From JAKQEM01 sp964391185 (GTDB lineage Bacteria; Patescibacteriota; Gracilibacteria; Peribacterales; Peribacteraceae), in NCBI GenBank assembly GCA_964391185.1, contig CAYMIX010000018.1:1-14494 (forward strand): DNA of 14,494 nt, in the 5' to 3' direction. The notes under the pieces were generated by a model that saw nothing but the letters and a program-made list of their open reading frames with translations, had not been told where the DNA came from and ran no database searches. The position numbers were made by a program, and so were the translations under genes. Of this stretch, positions 5,402 through 12,160 are shown piece by piece (position 1 is the first letter of the stretch; every line of letters begins with the position of its first letter).

Positions 5402-7434
5402 GGCGGCGCGGTGATCAGCCCGAGGTTCAGGCCCCGCGCCTTGCGGACGACCTCCTCGGTGCCCGGCATGTTGGTGATCTCGGGCGCCAGCGGCTCGGCG
5501 GCTGGTACCGGCTCGGGCTGCAGGCCCTTCACGCGCACGTTCGGCCGGCGCGCGATGAGCTTTGCGCTCAGGAGCCCGTCGTCTCCCGTGACCACGATCC
5601 CCGGCGCCAGGCCCTCCAGGAACAGCGCGCCCGGGTCCGGCGACACGGTGGGCGACGGAACCGGGACGGTGGGCGCCTGCCCAGCCAGCACCAGTGAGCC
5701 GGCGCCAGGGCTCGCCGTGCGGTGGTCGCTGGCCGCCGCGGTCGGCGCCAAGCCGGTGATGACCAGCGCACCCGTCAGGGGGTTGGCCACCACGTTGGCG
5801 GTCACGCTCAGGGTCGGCGCCTGCCCGGCCAGCACCAGCGCGCCGGCGCCGGGCGCTGCGCTCTGCGTGGCTTGCACCGTCGGGGCTTGGCCCGCCAGCG
5901 CCAGCGCGCCGGCGGCGGGTTGGGCGCTGATGGCCGCCAACACCGTCGGGGCTTGCCCAGTCAGCACCAGCGCGCCGGCGCCGGGCTGCGCCACCTTGGC
6001 GTCCCCGTTCAGGACTGCGGGGATCTCCCCCGCCAGCACCAGCGCGCCGGCGGCGGGCTGGGCCTTGAAGTCCACCAGCGTCGTAGGCGCCTGCCCGGCC
6101 AGCACCAAAGCACCGGCGGCGGGTGTTCGAACAGCGTCTTGCAGCAGTACCGGGGCCTGCCCGGCCAGCACCAGTGCGCCGGCGCCAGGCTGCGCGATGA
6201 ACCCCACCAGTACCGTCGGGGCCTGCCCAGACAGCGTCAATGCACCCGCGCCGGGGGTTGCCGTCGCCGGAGTCAACACCGCAGGAGCCAGCCCCGCCAG
6301 CGTCAGCGCGCCGACGGCAGGCTGCGCGATCAGGTTCTGCAGCGTCGTCGGGGCTTGCCCGGACAGGGTCAGTGCGCCGGCGCTGGGCTGTGCGACCAGG
6401 CTTTGCAGGACCGTGGGCGCCAGGCCGGCCAGCACCAGCGCGCCGGCGCTCGGGGCACGGATCACGTCCTGAAGCGTCGTCGGTGCTTGTCCGGCCAGCG
6501 TCAGCGCGCCGGCGGCGGGCGCGACGGTCGTGCCGGACCCTCCGCTCACCGTGACCGTCGAGACCGTGCCGGCAAAGGTCAGCGTCCCGCCAGCGGGCAA
6601 GACCTCCGTGGTCTGGAAAGACAGCAAGCCCCCGACCAGGCTCTCGTTGCCCAAGTAGGAGAACGCCCCGGTGTCGCCAGGCGTCGTGATTGGTTTGGGC
6701 GTCTGCGGTTCTTGGCCGGTGAGTCGCAGCGCGCCCGCGCCGGGGCTGATGATGATCGGGCTGATCGCCACGGGCGTTTGCCCAGCCAGCGCCAGCGTTC
6801 CGGCCCCCGGGGCAACGGTGTTGCCCGCCGCCTCGGCAATGCGGACGGCCACGCGCGCCACGTCGCTCGCGCCGATGCCGCCGTCGTTCGTCATCGTCAC
6901 GCCGGTGGTGCCCGTGGCGTGGCCGACCAGCATGCCTTCGGCGCTGGCGTTGTCGATGGCGTCCTGGGTCGGCGTGGCGGCCGACCAGTTGCCGGCGTTG
7001 TTGCCGGCGATGCTGAACGTGCCGTCGTTGGCCGTCAGGTTCGTCGGGGTCAGCGTCAGCGGCGTCGTGGCCGCGGTAGAGGTGGCCGCATCGCCACTGG
7101 GCTGGGGAGTCGTCTGATGCGCGCCGGTCCACAGCAGCGCCCCGCCGTTGTAGTCGGCGGAAGCACTCAGCGTGATGGTGAACGTGTGCGTCGCCGCGGC
7201 CGGGGCGACGACGCTGTAGACGTAGGCCCTGTTGTTGACGTTCAGTGCGGAAGCCGTGGCGACGATGCTTCCAGTGCTCTGGTTGCTGGTGACGCTGCTG
7301 ATCGTCACCGTCGTCGTGTGCAGGACGATCCCGAGCGAGACGTGCGGGTTCGACCCGCTCACCGCCAGCGTGATGGTGAAGCTGGTCCCTGTGCCCGGGG
7401 TTGCTGCGGCGTAAGTGCCTGGGGTCGCCGCCAT
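5402..7434 (-). CDS. Long repeat adhesin-like protein, N-terminal part (3' end lost in an assembly gap)
   Basis: 677 complete codons are visible before the N run, from ATG 7434, one base after the previous stop. Residues about 15-200 form an Ig- or galactose-binding-like beta domain (SFTITLAVSGSNPHVSLGI, RAYVYSVVAPAAATHTFTIT, NGGALLWTGAHQTTP, ending DVARVAVRIAEA) of a kind common in phage surface proteins. Residues 205-247 hold two diverged repeat units. Residues 303-615 hold 14 tandem units of about 22 residues with consensus AQPxAGALxLAGQAPTxLx. Residues 616-677 form a polar linker, VTGDDGLLSAKLIARRPN to NLGLITAPP. The final visible bases (CCN) still encode proline, so a Pro/Ala linker probably enters the gap. 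The protein is expected to be an elongated virion fibre or surface protein. It probably continues in the segment 5072-5301 beyond the gap. Confidence 0.7.
5590..6528 (-). repeat. Tandem array of 14 in-frame units of about 66 bp
   Basis: Fourteen consecutive units encode the 22-residue pattern (x)4-A-Q-P-x-A-G-A-L-x-L-A-G-Q-A-P-T-x-L-x. Spacing is exactly 22 residues for units beginning at residues 323, 345, 367, 389, 411, 433 and 455, then 22-24 for the rest. At the DNA level the GCxGGxGCGCTGGTGCTGGC core is most conserved, while the linker segments between cores diverge. Two older, weaker units lie at 6694-6822. No indel breaks the frame, so the repeat is selected as protein. Confidence 0.85.
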
Positions 7435-7435
7435 G

Positions 7436-8185
7436 TCAGACCGCCGTCGCGCTGAAGTCGGTCCAGCCGTTCATGCCGAGCGCCCCGTTGGCCGTCACTT
7501 GGTAGAAGCCCATGCCGGGCTGCCCGCTGGTCTTGCGGTTGGCATCCGTGTCCGAGTACGTGAACAACTGCGTCCAACTGGTTGGGTTCGACGCCGGGGC
7601 GCCCCACGCTGTGATGACGACCGGGTTGGTGCCGGTGACCCGAGCCCGGATCTTGTCGCCCGTGCCCTCATGGGCGTTGAACGTGTAGAGGGTGCTCGTG
7701 ATCTCGACGTAGCCCCCCGGTCCACCGCCGTTGATCCGAACGAGTTCACCACCGCCCGAGGTGTTGTAGAGCACCTCGTAGCAGTTCATGCCCGACGTGT
7801 CGTCGGTGAGCCGCAGCAGGATCTCGATTTCCGAGGCGTTGACCCCCGCTTGCACCGTGCACGTGACTTCGTAGTCGTCATTGGGTGCCTGGAACGCCGA
7901 CGTGGACAGCTTGCAGTAGCTGTCGTTGTTGCTGTCGGTATACGAGACCCCCTGAGCAAACCCGCTCGCGGTCTTCACCGTGTCGAAAGCCGTGGCCGTG
8001 TGCGTCCACGGCGAAGCGATCGGATTCGAATTGGTGGAGAACGTGTCCGAGAACGTCGTCCCACCGCTGGTGACGACCGCAGGGGCTTGCCCCGCCATTG
8101 CCAGTGAGCCGGCAGGAGGCTGCGCGACCACGCTGGAGCTCACCGGGCTTGCTCGCGTCGCTGCTGAAGGCCACACGCTATACAC
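7436..8185 (-). CDS. Lectin-like virion protein carrying one copy of the GALxLAGQAPTV repeat
   Basis: A 249-residue protein from GTG 8185. After a short N-terminus it has one repeat unit at residues 19-38 (VVAQPPAGSLAMAGQAPAVV). The same motif occurs in tandem in the next gene and once in the gene at the left edge. Residues about 43-249 form a concanavalin A-like/LamG-type beta-sandwich: TTFSDTFSTNSNPIASPW near its start, DDYEVTCTVQAG, EILLRLTDD, GDKIRARVTGTNPVVITAW, and QPGMGFYQV close to the end. Such domains bind or present glycans on virion surfaces. The stop is one base from the next ATG (TGACATG), so the two genes are almost certainly co-translated. It may be a fibre subunit or a head-surface fibre; no catalytic residues are evident. 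Confidence 0.7.
   Translation of the reverse strand: MYSVWPSAATRASPVSSSVVAQPPAGSLAMAGQAPAVVTSGGTTFSDTFSTNSNPIASPWTHTATAFDTVKTASGFAQGVSYTDSNNDSYCKLSTSAFQAPNDDYEVTCTVQAGVNASEIEILLRLTDDTSGMNCYEVLYNTSGGGELVRINGGGPGGYVEITSTLYTFNAHEGTGDKIRARVTGTNPVVITAWGAPASNPTSWTQLFTYSDTDANRKTSGQPGMGFYQVTANGALGMNGWTDFSATAV
8072..8131 (-). repeat. Single dispersed copy of the 22-residue repeat unit
   Basis: Encodes VVAQPPAGSLAMAGQAPAVV, a match to the array unit xxAQPxAGALxLAGQAPTVL of the adjacent gene. It joins a short N-terminus to the lectin-like domain. Confidence 0.65.
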
Positions 8186-8190
8186 GTGGG

Positions 8191-8196
8191 CCTCCT
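8191..8196 (-). promoter_or_regulatory. Shine-Dalgarno site fixing the GTG start at 8185
   Basis: AGGAGG lies five bases before GTG 8185, and its first A is the last base of the preceding gene's TGA. This near-perfect site is the reason for choosing GTG 8185 for the lectin-like gene, and it implies translational coupling with the fibre gene. Confidence 0.65.
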
Positions 8197-9308
8197 CAAG
8201 TCCAGCGGTTGCCCAAAGGCGCGAAGTTGATCCCGATGAAATCGTGATCCAGGTTGCGCGCGGCCGTCGTCAGTGTGTGCGTGAGCGTGCCCAGGTTGCA
8301 GATCGTCGTCGGCAGGTTCGCGCTGTGCGTGAACGCCAACGCTCCGTTCTTGGCGAACTGCCAGTTGCCGTTCTGCAGGCGCACGATGTCGAACTGGTAC
8401 CAAGTGCCCGAAGCCACATCGGCGCCGGTATCCGCGTTGGTCGTGCTGGTGCTGGCCTGGCGGGTGTTGTACCGCCACTTCGCGCTGGTCGCCGGGACGA
8501 ACTCCACCCAAGCGCCGGCCGTCCCGAAGCTGGCCGCAGCGGCGTCGCTGGTGTCTTGCCCCAGGCCCATCTTGATCGCAAGCGTGGTGATGGTCGGAAT
8601 CGAGACCAGGTAGCGTATGCGCGCGATGTTGCTCGGGCTGACGACTGCCGACGTGGCAGCGCTGCCGTAGCACATCCGCGTGGCGTTGCCGCTGGTCGCG
8701 CCAGTGGCGGTGCGAAGCACGCCCGGGTGTGCAGCCGTCGAAGTCTGGAACGAAGGCGCGGCCAGCGTGCCACCAGCAGTGAAACACCAGGACGCATTGC
8801 CGTACGAACCGGAACCCGTGCCAACAGTGGCCGACACTGAGCCGCCCATGAACTCGTCGGCGATGTCGAAGGTATCCGGGACCGCCACCCGCTTGTCGGT
8901 GATCGCGTTTGAACCGATGCTGGTGGCACTGGTCTGCACGTAGATCTGTGCCAGCGGGATGCTGTTGGCCGGCAATGCGGGGCACACCGGCGCGGCGGCC
9001 GCGGTGCCCGCGGTGACCGTGACCGCGCCGTTGTAGTCGGCGCTGATCAGGTCGATGCGCGGGTTGCTCCCGTCGGCTGCGGTGATCGTTGCGTTCTGCG
9101 CGGCGAAGAACGGGAAGTAGCCCTGAATGCGGGCTTGCCCGGCGGCCACCGCCACGGTCATGTTGGGGCTGGCCTGTGCGGCGCAGGTCAGACCGGACAG
9201 CACGCCGTCGCCGGCGAGTGCCGCCACCAAGCCGTCGATGTCGGCTTGGTACCAACCGGCCTGGCGCGCGTACGCCGCGCCGGCCTGGTTCGGGATCGTG
9301 AAGGACAT
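8196..9308 (-). CDS. Putative phage fibre or receptor-binding protein
   Basis: A 370-residue protein of two parts. Residues 1 to about 145 (MSFTIPNQAGAAYARQA..., then MTVAVAAGQARIQG, NPRIDLISADYNG, TAAAAPVCPALPANSIPLAQIYV, ITDKRV) match an N-terminal module frequent at the start of phage fibre and baseplate-associated proteins. Residues about 150-370 form a beta-sandwich with concanavalin-like features (GAWVEFVPATSAKWRYNT, DVASGTWYQFDIVRLQNGNWQF, ending DHDFIGINFAPLGNRWT), consistent with carbohydrate or surface binding. The ATG at 9308 follows a G-rich GGGGGTAGG stretch rather than a canonical site. The stop TGA is partly shared with the AGGAGG site of the next gene. A surface-exposed adhesin role follows from family resemblance; the receptor is unknown. 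Confidence 0.72.
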   Translation of the reverse strand: MSFTIPNQAGAAYARQAGWYQADIDGLVAALAGDGVLSGLTCAAQASPNMTVAVAAGQARIQGYFPFFAAQNATITAADGSNPRIDLISADYNGAVTVTAGTAAAAPVCPALPANSIPLAQIYVQTSATSIGSNAITDKRVAVPDTFDIADEFMGGSVSATVGTGSGSYGNASWCFTAGGTLAAPSFQTSTAAHPGVLRTATGATSGNATRMCYGSAATSAVVSPSNIARIRYLVSIPTITTLAIKMGLGQDTSDAAAASFGTAGAWVEFVPATSAKWRYNTRQASTSTTNADTGADVASGTWYQFDIVRLQNGNWQFAKNGALAFTHSANLPTTICNLGTLTHTLTTAARNLDHDFIGINFAPLGNRWT

Positions 9309-9339
9309 GGCCTACCCCCGGTCTACGCCGCGGGGCGGC

Positions 9340-9768
9340 TCAGGTCAGCGTGAAGATCCCGGCGCTGGCGAACTGGATGGTCAGCGTATTGCCGATCGTC
9401 ACCGTGAACTGCGACGTGGACAGCTTGGACCAGCACAGCGCCTTGCCGGCGCTGACGCCCAGCGCCAGGTACTTCACGTTGGTCAGCGGTCCGCCGGTGG
9501 CGGTCCAGACCAGGTCGGCGGCATCGAACTTGTACTGCTTGGCGCTGGCGCCGACCGTCCAGACCACGCTGGCCAGTGACTGGTGCGCGTAGCCGCCCGA
9601 GGTGCCGATCTCGTTGTTGATGGAAGCGAAGGTCGACAGCGTGAACGTCGAGGCGTTGGACGCACTCGTCGTCAGCTTGGCGCGAATCGTGGTCGTGCCC
9701 AGCTGGATCGTGCCGTTGCCGATGTACTTCTTGGCGAGGTTGTAGAAGGTGAAGGCCGATGCAGCCAT
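9340..9768 (-). CDS. Putative beta-rich virion (decoration or tail-associated) protein
   Basis: A 142-residue protein with no signal peptide. It opens with MAASAFTFYNLAKKYIGNG and then alternates hydrophobic and Ser/Thr residues throughout (TTTIRAKLTTSASN, LSTFASINNEIG, FTVTIGNTLTIQF), typical of a beta-sandwich virion protein. The pattern N-A-K-K-x-I-G-N-G-T-I-x-L-G followed by K-L-T-T-S-A-S-N resembles small proteins I have seen in phage structural regions, but I cannot give a family name. Its strong AGGAG site implies high expression, which would suit a capsid decoration or other abundant virion protein. It starts three bases after the methyltransferase-DUF115 stop and precedes the fibre-like genes. 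A structural role is likely; the exact site in the virion is unknown. Confidence 0.7.
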   Translation of the reverse strand: MAASAFTFYNLAKKYIGNGTIQLGTTTIRAKLTTSASNASTFTLSTFASINNEIGTSGGYAHQSLASVVWTVGASAKQYKFDAADLVWTATGGPLTNVKYLALGVSAGKALCWSKLSTSQFTVTIGNTLTIQFASAGIFTLT

Positions 9769-9771
9769 GAC

Positions 9772-11196
9772 TCACTCCTGTGGCGCGAGCGAGGCGCCGT
9801 GCTTGATCATCTGGGCGATCAGCCCATCTCCATGAACGGCGAGTTCGACCTCGTCGCCCATGAACGCCACCAGGTCGCGGAACTCCGACGCCTGGGAGAC
9901 CATCCACGGCGTGCACATGAACGTGCGGCCCCCGCACGTCACGGGCATCGTGACTTCACCATCGTTCTCGGGTTGCGCGTACGCGTGATGCTGGGATGCC
10001 GAAACGCACGAGTCGAACCCGAACAGGTGGATTCTCGCGAATCCCAGCATGCGCAGCAAGGGGATCGCGCGCAGCACCACCGTGCTGCCGCCGGGCACCG
10101 GGAAGAAGTGCCCGGTCTTCTCGCGGATCAGCGCCTCGTTGGCGTCGGAAACGCCCGAGTGCCAGATCAGCGTGCGCTCGCGCGGCAGGCCATCGAGCGT
10201 GCTGGGGTGGACCTGCGAGGCGATGAGGTACTTGCAGGTCGGGTGCGGCCGGCGCGTGAAGCGCGCGTTGAAGGGGCGCGCGTCCAGCACGATCTGCGCG
10301 CTCGGCGCCAGGCCGTTGTCCAGCGCCCAGTCGTAGGCGCCGTTGGTCGTGATCAGCGCGGCGCCCTCGGCGCGCAACCGGAAGATCTCGCGGAGGTGGT
10401 CCTTCAGCGACGGGCCGCCGGCCAAGAGCATCACCTCGCGGTCCTGCTTGTCGAACGGCGTGACGTGCGCCCAGCCGGCCTCGACGTTGGCGCGCACGTT
10501 GGCGTCGAGCTCGGTCTCGCCGACGTTGATGCGCCCGTTCTGGGTCACGTCGCGCGCCTCGTTCCAGGCGCTGCAGTAGACCATGCAGCCCTCGTCGGCG
10601 CTCTGCGACCAGTGCACCACGGCGCCGAGGCCGGTCAGCTGCTGGATCCACCACGCCGGCGGCTGCACGGTCAGGTGCAGCGGCTCACCGATCATGGCAC
10701 CGAACTCGTCGGGTACGCACGAGATCTGGAAGAAGACGTGCTCGGCCGCCGCCAGGATGTTCTTCAGCACCTTGAGCACGTCCTCGGGCGGGATGTGCTC
10801 CATCACGTCGGTGCAGAAGCCGTAGGCGGCGTGGTGCGGGATTGGGTTGGTCAGGTCGCAGACCGCGAACTTGAGCCGCCCGTTCTGGGTGTCGAGCGCC
10901 TGCCGGACCTCGGGGTCCAGGCAGTTCTCGGCGAAGTCCAGCATCTGGACTCGCGCGCCACCCAGCAGCGCGATCATGAGCGCGCCGCGCCCGGTCCCGC
11001 AGCCGAAGTCGATGACCTCGGCGTCGGGACGCAGGCGGGCCTGCGCGAGGAACATGGACGCCGCCTGCTCGCCCGGCGCAAAGCGCCGGTACTCGGGCTT
11101 GTCCCACATCGAACGGTACTTGGCCCGTTCGGGGTTGGCCGGGCCGACCTTGACGGTCGGCGCGAACCCAGCCATGCCGGCGGCGAGGGACTGCAT
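9772..11196 (-). CDS. Two-domain enzyme: SAM-dependent methyltransferase fused to a DUF115/MptE-like domain
   Basis: A 474-residue protein. Residues about 30-210 form a class I SAM-dependent methyltransferase: motif I DFGCGTGRG at 63-71 (SAM-binding glycine loop), acidic motif II LDF at 86-88, and a motif IV-like TDVMEHIPPED at 129-139. Residues about 250-460 match the DUF115/MptE-like fold: LLAGGPSL (257-264, the GxGPSL phosphate-binding loop), TTNGA (283-287), LDARPFN (304-310), GGSTVVLRAIPLL (369-381), and HLFGFDS (390-396) followed by HHAYA. Known DUF115 members include archaeal 6-hydroxymethylpterin pyrophosphokinase and Maf-type flagellin sugar transferases. In this phage context a nucleotide-sugar or methyl-sugar modification of virion or host-surface material is the likeliest inference; substrates cannot be read from the sequence. 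The start ATG overlaps the previous stop by one base (TGATG), implying coupling. Confidence 0.8.
   Translation of the reverse strand: MQSLAAGMAGFAPTVKVGPANPERAKYRSMWDKPEYRRFAPGEQAASMFLAQARLRPDAEVIDFGCGTGRGALMIALLGGARVQMLDFAENCLDPEVRQALDTQNGRLKFAVCDLTNPIPHHAAYGFCTDVMEHIPPEDVLKVLKNILAAAEHVFFQISCVPDEFGAMIGEPLHLTVQPPAWWIQQLTGLGAVVHWSQSADEGCMVYCSAWNEARDVTQNGRINVGETELDANVRANVEAGWAHVTPFDKQDREVMLLAGGPSLKDHLREIFRLRAEGAALITTNGAYDWALDNGLAPSAQIVLDARPFNARFTRRPHPTCKYLIASQVHPSTLDGLPRERTLIWHSGVSDANEALIREKTGHFFPVPGGSTVVLRAIPLLRMLGFARIHLFGFDSCVSASQHHAYAQPENDGEVTMPVTCGGRTFMCTPWMVSQASEFRDLVAFMGDEVELAVHGDGLIAQMIKHGASLAPQE
9775..9779 (-). promoter_or_regulatory. Shine-Dalgarno site for the 142-residue structural gene
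   Basis: AGGAG lies six bases before ATG 9768 and overlaps the last sense codons and stop of the methyltransferase-DUF115 gene. It is one of the strongest ribosome-binding sites in the window and fits a protein made in quantity. Confidence 0.6.
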
Positions 11197-11546
11197 CAGG
11201 CGGCCGGCGCGTCGGGCACCAGGGCGTCGATGGCGGCGGCGCGCGACGCCACGGCGTCGATGGCGGCCTGCAGTTCGGGGGTGACGTTGCCGGCGTTGGC
11301 GGCGGCGTCCTTGAGAGTCTGCACCTCGTTGAGCAGGGCGGTGGTCTCGCCGCTCACCTTGTCGAGGGTGCCGGCGATGGTGGCCAGTTGCGCGGCCGCT
11401 TCGGCTTGGGTTGCCATGATGGACTCCAGTCGTTGAAGGATGGTGCTCAGGTCGGCACCGGTGACAGGGGAAGGGTTCCCCGGGAACACGTTGATGGTGG
11501 TGTTGGCGTCGCCATCACCCAGGTACAGGTTGATCGTGTGGCTCAC
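11196..11546 (-). CDS. Small coiled-coil phage protein, possibly with two translation starts
   Basis: From GTG 11546 this gives 116 residues. That GTG overlaps the upstream stop (GTGA) and has AAGG seven bases before it. An alternative ATG at 11417 (residue 44) has GGAG six bases upstream and would give a 73-residue protein, MATQAEAAAQLATIAGTLDK... . The shorter form is an amphipathic helix rich in A, L, E and T, followed by a short helical hairpin and the tail LVPDAPAA. It resembles small coiled-coil proteins common in phage structural operons. The additional N-terminal 43 residues (HTINLYLGDGDANTTINVFPG) look like genuine protein, so the longer form is preferred, but both may be made. Function is unknown. 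The stop overlaps the next ATG by one base (TGATG). Confidence 0.7.
   Translation of the reverse strand: MSHTINLYLGDGDANTTINVFPGNPSPVTGADLSTILQRLESIMATQAEAAAQLATIAGTLDKVSGETTALLNEVQTLKDAAANAGNVTPELQAAIDAVASRAAAIDALVPDAPAA
11424..11427 (-). promoter_or_regulatory. Shine-Dalgarno site for an internal ATG
   Basis: GGAG lies six bases before ATG 11417, inside the coiled-coil gene. The 15 bases CTGGAGTCCATCATG differ at only one position from the ribosome-binding region of the capsid gene (CTGGAGACCATCATG at 3736-3722). This supports use of the internal start in addition to GTG 11546. Confidence 0.5.
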
Positions 11547-12160
11547 GGGCCTACCTTCAGGCAAAGGGCGACTTCGTTCGGGGCGCTCGCCTCGTACGCG
11601 GCGTAAGTGTACGCCCCGCTGACGACTTTCAGCTTTGCCAGGTCGCACAACGCGCCGCCCGGCGCGCGCTTGCCTGCGATGTAGAGCCCGAGCTTGCCGT
11701 TGACCACCGGGTAGACCGCGCTGCCGCCGGAGGGCACCTTGTAGACAGGCCCCGCCGGCGGGTGGTCCGCCGCCCACGCCGCGCGGATCGAAGCGATTCC
11801 GGCCTGCCACGCAGCGTCCACCGCCGGGTCGGTCACGTGACCGTTGGCGCCAACCGGCGTCGTCTCGCAGGCAGCCGCGGCGGCGTTGGCCAGCGCCACC
11901 GGGTCAGGAATGCCGGCGAGGCTTGCGCTCGGCAGCGCGGCCGCGCACGCGGCACTCGGAGCGAAGTCCTTGCGCCACGCCGGTCCCTGGATGACAGGCT
12001 TCCCTGTCGGGTCGATGCACACCCACTGCAGCGCGCGGGCGGCGTCCGTGCTGGTCAGCCGGTAGTAGGTGCCGCTGCCGCCGATCTCCTTGGGCACGCA
12101 CAAGTAGGCGGCCTGCGCGGGCACCCACAGCGCCAGCAGCGCGACCGCCAGCCACCTCAC
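11543..12160 (-). CDS. Exported cysteine-containing protein of unknown function
   Basis: A 205-residue protein starting at GTG 12160, which overlaps the portal stop in a GTGA arrangement and implies translational coupling. The first 17 residues, VRWLAVALLALWVPAQA, form a short Sec-type signal peptide (one Arg-containing n-region, a hydrophobic core, A-Q-A before a likely cleavage site). No lipobox Cys follows immediately. The mature part has six cysteines (in the contexts AYLC, WVC, AAC, AAAC, ALC and ALC), compatible with periplasmic disulfides. The N-terminal half reads YYRLTSTDAARALQWVCIDP, and the C-terminal half is beta-like with many small residues. I do not recognise the family. An exported soluble protein encoded directly after the portal could act in the host envelope (superinfection exclusion, lysis) or be a virion component; neither role can be read from the sequence. 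Confidence 0.75.
   Translation of the reverse strand: MRWLAVALLALWVPAQAAYLCVPKEIGGSGTYYRLTSTDAARALQWVCIDPTGKPVIQGPAWRKDFAPSAACAAALPSASLAGIPDPVALANAAAAACETTPVGANGHVTDPAVDAAWQAGIASIRAAWAADHPPAGPVYKVPSGGSAVYPVVNGKLGLYIAGKRAPGGALCDLAKLKVVSGAYTYAAYEASAPNEVALCLKVGP

Noticed and set aside
5590..6528. Regularly spaced direct repeats resembling a CRISPR array
   Set aside because: The period is about 66 bp and in frame, units are imperfect and translate to a conserved 22-residue motif, the intervening segments are coding linkers, and no cas genes are present.
5402..7434. Diversity-generating retroelement target
   Set aside because: No reverse transcriptase, template repeat or adenine-specific variation pattern is visible in the window; the repeats differ by ordinary divergence.
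5722..7455. Plus-strand open frame of 577 codons across the repeat array
   Set aside because: Its Gln/Arg/Ala/Gly-rich repeat translation is a shadow of the minus-strand repeats, which have the coherent protein motif and a well-spaced start.
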